Shown piece after piece: positions 59,471-64,000 of a stretch of DNA of 64,000 nucleotides. The DNA comes from Myxocyprinus asiaticus. Lineage: Eukaryota; Chordata; Actinopteri; Cypriniformes; Catostomidae. The first letter of the stretch is position 1; the number at the start of each line of letters is the position of its first letter. The notes below the pieces were generated by a model that saw only the letters and a list, made by a program, of their open reading frames with translations, had not been told where the DNA came from and searched no databases. The translations under genes and the position numbers were made by a program. The DNA is taken from assembly GCF_019703515.2 (NCBI RefSeq), contig NC_059385.1, positions 34,708,001 through 34,772,000 of the forward strand, in the 5' to 3' direction.

Positions 59471-59870
59471 TGAGCGCTCGATGGGAAGAAAACACTGGAT
59501 TTTCGTGAGGTTCGTGAATTACATCTGTTTAAATTAGATATCTGCATATTTGCAAATGGTATATAACAGAAGTTTTATTGATATTTGCCTTTTATCATTA
59601 GAAAGTTACAAGTGACAGGGAACTGCTGAGGAGAGGCAGTTAGCATATGTGCTTTAGAGGTAAATAAATGAGTGCTCCACAGGATACTGGATCTGCTCAA
59701 GTTATGTGAGGTTTGTTTATTACATCTGTTTAAATGAGATATGCGCATATTTGCAGAAGGTATATGATATTAGTTTTATTGATATTTGCCTTTTATCATT
59801 AGACAAGACAGTTAAAAGTTACTGTTGAGGAGAGAGGGAGAATGAAACACGCGAGCACTTTAACATTATG
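59471..59870. repeat. Direct repeat, two units of about 198 bp
   Basis: TGAGCGCTC (59471) and TGAGTGCTC (59669) open the units. Both contain TTACATCTGTTTAAAT, TTTTATTGATATTTGCC and TTTATCATTAGA in the same order. They lie inside a larger repeat whose right end is at about 60138. Confidence 0.75.
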
Positions 59871-60069
59871 ATCTTAAATGTGTCTGTCGCAGCTCTGATA
59901 TGTGTGTTGCACACCGGTCTATTATTGCAGTAACACGATGGCACGTAACAACAAAACGAACCGTGACTGGTCGTTGACATGTCTCAGTTGCTTCACATGC
60001 AAGCAGGTGATTTTCGGCGCCTTCAAGAAAAAAAAAAAAAAAAAATTGGTCAAACAGGAAAATTTATCG

Positions 60070-60138
60070 GCCAATAATTAAAAAAGTCAGAATATCGGCC
60101 GATTTATAGGCCTCTGCGATATATCGGTCAACCACTAT
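60070..60138. mobile_element. Terminal sequence of a hAT-like repeat
   Basis: Reversed, it reads AATAGTGGTTGACCGATATA then GCCTATAAATCGGCCG. Ends of this type are common in fish hAT-derived repeats. The opposite end was not found. Confidence 0.4.
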
Positions 60139-63096
60139 TACTTACATATTATATAATGAACTTAATATTACTTTTGCTTGTAAGACCCCATTTACACCTG
60201 GTATTAAGATGCATCTCGGGTGATCCGATCACATGTGGTCAGATGAAACATATCATTGTTTACACCTGATTACTTAAATGCATCACCTGTGATCACTTGT
60301 GATTGGATTTGGAAGGGAGGGATCAAATAATGAACCAAATTATCTACTGTTTTTCAGCTAACTCAAGGGTCCTCTGAGAAATCTAATTCCGTCCGAATGC
60401 GAATGTCTGTGATTGCTGATTATTGCATTTTTACAATGTTTCTCCTCATATATTTTGACCTATTCAAACTACCGTCTAGAACGCCTGCTGCACGCTTTTC
60501 AGTTTGGATGTAGATTTTTTTTTCAGCCGACGCTAAAATAAGAAAATAAAATGATAAAAGAGAGCCAAATCGCAGAAACTGCTCTGGTAAGGTAAGATAC
60601 TCATCGTAATTTCTCAACTCAATTACGTAATTATATAATTCACAGATAAGTATTGTTTATTTCTGTGGGTTTATTATTAGCAGCCACTTCTATAAACTCA
60701 TGTGAAGTTTATATTAATAGGCTTTTTAAAATAAGTAATTTATAATGTATAATTAATAAATTAAAATTAAATCAATTAAATAAATAATTAGTTATTTTAA
60801 AAAAAATCATTTTAAACTTAAACAGATAAAGTTGAAAAGATTTTATCACCTAAATTAATTCAATGTGTTCAACCTTCTGTTACGCCCACATCTAGAAAAC
60901 AGACACTCCCACCACTGTAATAAACACAGAGATCTTAGTCCTGTCAAATCAGTACATGAAATCACAGACGTCGGGTGATAATTGTAACTCAAACATTATT
61001 TAGAAAACTAATCCCATCTGAATAGGGCTTAACACACCATAAAATAAAAAATCGGCATTGTTACCAATATGTAAGGTTAGTTAAGAATAGTTATTCATAG
61101 TTATTTTAGATTTGCATGGACTTGCTTGTATTAGCAGTTTGCTAAAAACAAAAAAAAAATAAACTGTGTTTTCTCTGCGACTAACATGAGCAATGTTAAA
61201 TCTACCTCTGTCTGGTCTTTTCATGCACATATTTTACTATTTGTGTGTAATCTGAACAAATTGCTAAACCCAACTCTTTAAGCCTAATATTTAAAAGGAA
61301 CTGAATTTGTTAACTAGAAAAATGACTTGCAATTAAATGTTCTAATGTCAGATTCAATGCATTTGTGGCCGTTCACACTGTCATCTAATGAACAGATCTG
61401 TGTCACGTGTTAGGGAAAAAAATCAGATTTGGGCCACATTCAGCTACGGTGTAAACGTTGCCAAAGATTGTAGTCTGCACCACAACCAACATTCAATCCA
61501 AAATGCTCAAAGAACAGAATTCAAGCAACACTACATTCTAGTAAATCTGGCAAGTGCTATTGGTATTAGAATAGTTGACAAAAACTAGTGTGACATGCTA
61601 TACTCCACCTAAAACTTTTCTAAAAAGCATTTTGCTGATTCTTTTATAATTATTATGCATGTAGTTTTTATTCTCCCATATTACTGATTTCATTAATGTG
61701 TACTCTTAATTTTTTATTTTATTTTCCTGTAACACCACAAGACCATTTAAAATGAACTAGTGAAGGTAAAAAGTGATTAAAAACATAAAACTTAAGTTGT
61801 GACTGCACCTAAAGTATGCACTTTCCCTTATACATTCATATAAATTTAATGTGAAATCTTTGTTGGCTGAAAATGTTCATAGACATGTTACGCATCTACT
61901 GTTTGTCTGTATGATGACTACTTGCCTTTTTAAAATTATCATCAACCATTATAATTGCAACAAAACCCATTTGCTCTATTAACCTAGTTACCACTTGTAG
62001 GTCCTACAGACTGTGACATACAATTGAACCGAATACTCTTTCGTGCACAGCTCAGAGCATCAGCCACAACAGCTCACAGGACAAAACTACACGTAATGTG
62101 GGTCATATTACACTATATGACCAGACAACTAGGTCTAGTCCTGGATTAAATGAGTAACAACTTGGATCATGCAATTGCTACTTCCAAGCAAGATTCATGT
62201 CTTGTTAAAGTGCTCTCACCACACCCGATCTGAGCTCACTTATTTCAACCCTGAGGGCGCATATTCCTTCAGCACAACTTCCTCTATGAAAGTACATCCG
62301 ACTTTACAAAACAAAAAACTCAAATGCATTCTTAATATAATGTTAACATTTAAGCTTTCCAGACAGACATAACTGTCAAAACACAGAATCAACAGTAAAT
62401 CGATTTGAGCATGTGTCATTGCACAATTTAACATCCGTTTTGAACGACTGGATGGTCAGACTAGATTTATTTGCACCGTCTGTGTATTATGAATCATTTA
62501 TAAAAACATATATCAGGAATAACACCTCATCTACACTGCCAGCGACGCAACGACATGATAACACTTTGATAATTTACTAACGCGTTTGCGATGTAGAAGT
62601 CCCTGTAGGCCGCGTTTTCAATGAAGTTCCGTTTCCAGTATCTCACAGGCTTCATTCCTTCTGTGACGTGTGTTACACTTCTTAGTTTACCAAGCTGTAG
62701 GCCATGAAAATAAATCACTTAAAAAGAAGACAAGACCGAACTGTTTTGTAAAACTTACTCTTATTTATCTTATAAACGGCAAATGCCGCTCTTCGTTTCT
62801 TCCGTTATAAACTGCAGCACATTCTTCCGCGTCACTCGTTGACGGGAATAAAGTAAACTTTTCTGCTCTTCGGTCCCCTCTAAATCCATGTCCACACACC
62901 TTTCACGCAAATAATCGGCAAAATAACAAATTTTGTTTAAATCCTAAAGAGACCAAGAGCTAATTTTAACACCTGGCGAAGTTAATTCAATGTCGGACTC
63001 GTAACGGAGTTTTGAAGATCTAAGCATCGCAAAGAAACTTCCCACCCTTGACAAGAGTTTAGCAGAACGGAGTTGGAGTATGTTTTTGCACTTACC
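60139..63096. other. No gene recognised; weak repeat signals
   Basis: 60190-60320 (CCATTTACACCTGGTATTAA and repeated GATCACATG words) and 61375-61460 (TTCACACTG, then TCAGATTTGGGCCACATTCA) look like ends of dispersed fish repeats, from memory. 62533 starts CTACACTGCCAGCGAC, similar to 18777. The minus-strand open stretch 62718-62527 has no recognised motif. Confidence 0.35.
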
Positions 63097-63350
63097 TCAG
63101 CAGGTTTCTTCGATAAATAGTGGTCCACCTCTGGACAATAATAGATATATTAACAATCCTTGTCCCCCAGCAGAAAGTTCCTGTTGTGTAAAGGCTGGTC
63201 TGTATGTCAGATGTGATTTGATTTCTGCACTGTTGCTGTGTAAACTCCACCCTGAAACACACGCGCGCGCACTGTTGCTGCGCGTATCAGGCAAACACAA
63301 GGGCGTTTCAGCGCCTTTTGCCATTATTTTATTGTCTTGAAGTTTTAGCC
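63096..63350 (-). promoter_or_regulatory. Candidate talin 5'UTR exon and promoter region
   Basis: On the minus strand a near-perfect splice donor, CTGAG/GTAAGTGC, ends a putative exon at 63096. The region above it, to about 63320, has CpG-rich words (CACGCGCGCGCACTG, GCGTTTCAGCGCC), unlike most of the window. No TATA box or start site could be fixed. Exon 2 has only 33 nt of 5'UTR and its acceptor needs an upstream exon. Placing that exon here is inference. Confidence 0.4.
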
Positions 63351-63681
63351 TTCTTAGAATTGCTTCATTATGGTCTAAAAAAAAGTAACAAAAAAATAAA
63401 AATAAAATGACCACCTTGTAACTTACTGTTATGTTACTCAGCTGAGAACTCTGTGTCCATTTTAATATTATTATTATGATTATTATTATTATTATTAGAA
63501 ATTATCTAATTCCGGAATAATGTTATTTGTCGAGAATCTTGCACATCTGCTTTATTTAATAGCGGGATTACAAAACTATTAGAACTGCACCATCTTGTGT
63601 TCAACATACAACATACCTATTTTTTATTTTATTTTATTATTTTATTATTATTATTATTATTTTAATTATTATTATTACAAT
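63351..63681. other. AT-rich spacer with (TTA)n tracts
   Basis: TTA/ATT runs at about 63465-63500 and 63630-63675. Nothing else is seen. Confidence 0.5.
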
Positions 63682-63829
63682 TAAAAAAAGTATTGATTCA
63701 GAAATATACAACAGAGAAAACTACAACACATACACATCGAATCAACATTTAACATTTAACCCCCACTATCCCTCCCCAATCACCAACCCCACCCTGACCC
63801 CCAATGAACACCCCTGGTCACATATCATA

Positions 63830-63877
<48 letters not shown>

Positions 63878-64000
63878 AAACAAAAAATATATATATACAT
63901 AATAAGCATACATAATTAAACTAAACTTCTCTCTCCACATCCCCTCCCCGAGAGTCCCCCAAAAACGCCAAATAACTGCCCCACTTCCTAACAAGTCCCC
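63682..64000 (-). mobile_element. L1-clade LINE 3' end, copy 3, cut by window edge
   Basis: GAATCAACATTTAACATTTA, then CACCAACCCCACCCTGACCC and CCCCTCCCCGAGAGTCCCCC, match the 3'UTR of copies 1 and 2. An (AC)n/(AT)n microsatellite lies at 63831-63897. The rest of this copy lies beyond the window. Confidence 0.8.
63831..63897. repeat. (AC)n/(AT)n microsatellite in L1 3'UTR
   Basis: About 22 AC units, then AAAA-interrupted AT repeats, at the same 3'UTR site as the repeats in the other L1 copies. Confidence 0.92.

Larger units (their letters stand above)
5361..63095 (-). other. tln1: Inferred talin intron 1 (57.7 kb)
   Basis: If the donor at 63096/63095 belongs to the talin 5'UTR exon, all sequence between is one first intron filled with transposons. 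The acceptor side is certain; the donor side is inference from a single strong consensus. Confidence 0.4.

Noticed and set aside
62527..62718. 63-codon minus-strand open frame (VRYWKRNFIENAAYRDF)
   Set aside because: Protein-like at first sight, but it starts beside a MITE-like end and I know no family; left unassigned.
1..64000. A previously undescribed multigene system
   Set aside because: Apart from talin exons, every supported coding segment is a decayed transposase or retrotransposon ORF; nothing resembles a co-ordinated novel gene set.

Overview
This window is vertebrate DNA, most likely from a cypriniform (carp/minnow-type) fish. It is AT-rich and intron-rich, has no bacterial gene organisation, and is packed with fish transposons: DD34E Tc1 elements, hAT-type elements and MITEs, an L1-clade LINE family, a tRNA-derived SINE, an L2-like LINE tail and two solo LTRs. 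The fish assignment comes from remembered repeat consensus sequences, not from a search.

The only host gene I can support is talin (closest to talin-1, tln1) on the minus strand. Exon 3 (1390-1487) and exon 2 with the start codon (5198-5360, ATG at 5327-5325) join in frame with GT-AG signals. They encode the start of the FERM head, up to ...LDYYMLRNG. A strong splice donor at 63096/63095, in a CpG-bearing stretch near the right edge, could end the 5'UTR exon. In that case 5361-63095 is one 57.7-kb first intron and almost everything here is intronic repeat. Exon 4 onward lies left of the window or was not seen.

Layout: 1-5.4 kb holds a solo LTR, the talin exons and a Tc1 element whose 3' half plus host flank is tandemly duplicated. 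5.4-8.4 kb is an L1 copy with a 12-bp target duplication, inserted about 40 bp upstream of the exon-2 acceptor. 12.2-13.4 kb is a Tc1-like element whose transposase has one visible stop. 13.8-30 kb holds Tc1 end fragments, MITEs, a 1-kb solo LTR, hAT-like copies and an L2-like tail. 32.3-33.1 kb is a clean hAT MITE. 34.3-43.3 kb has two copies of one hAT-like element in inverted orientation. 43.7-49.4 kb is the longest L1 copy, interrupted by a SINE. 52.0-53.9 kb is a plus-strand L1 fragment. 55.3-58.7 kb is a three-level nest: SINE, then Tc1, then a second Tc1. The right edge carries another L1 3' end.

I found no novel gene system. All element-encoded reading frames are broken. The structures most worth a second look are the nested insertions with readable order, the L1 at the talin splice acceptor, the different microsatellites at one site in the L1 3'UTR, and the repeated 20-mer between the L1 ORFs.
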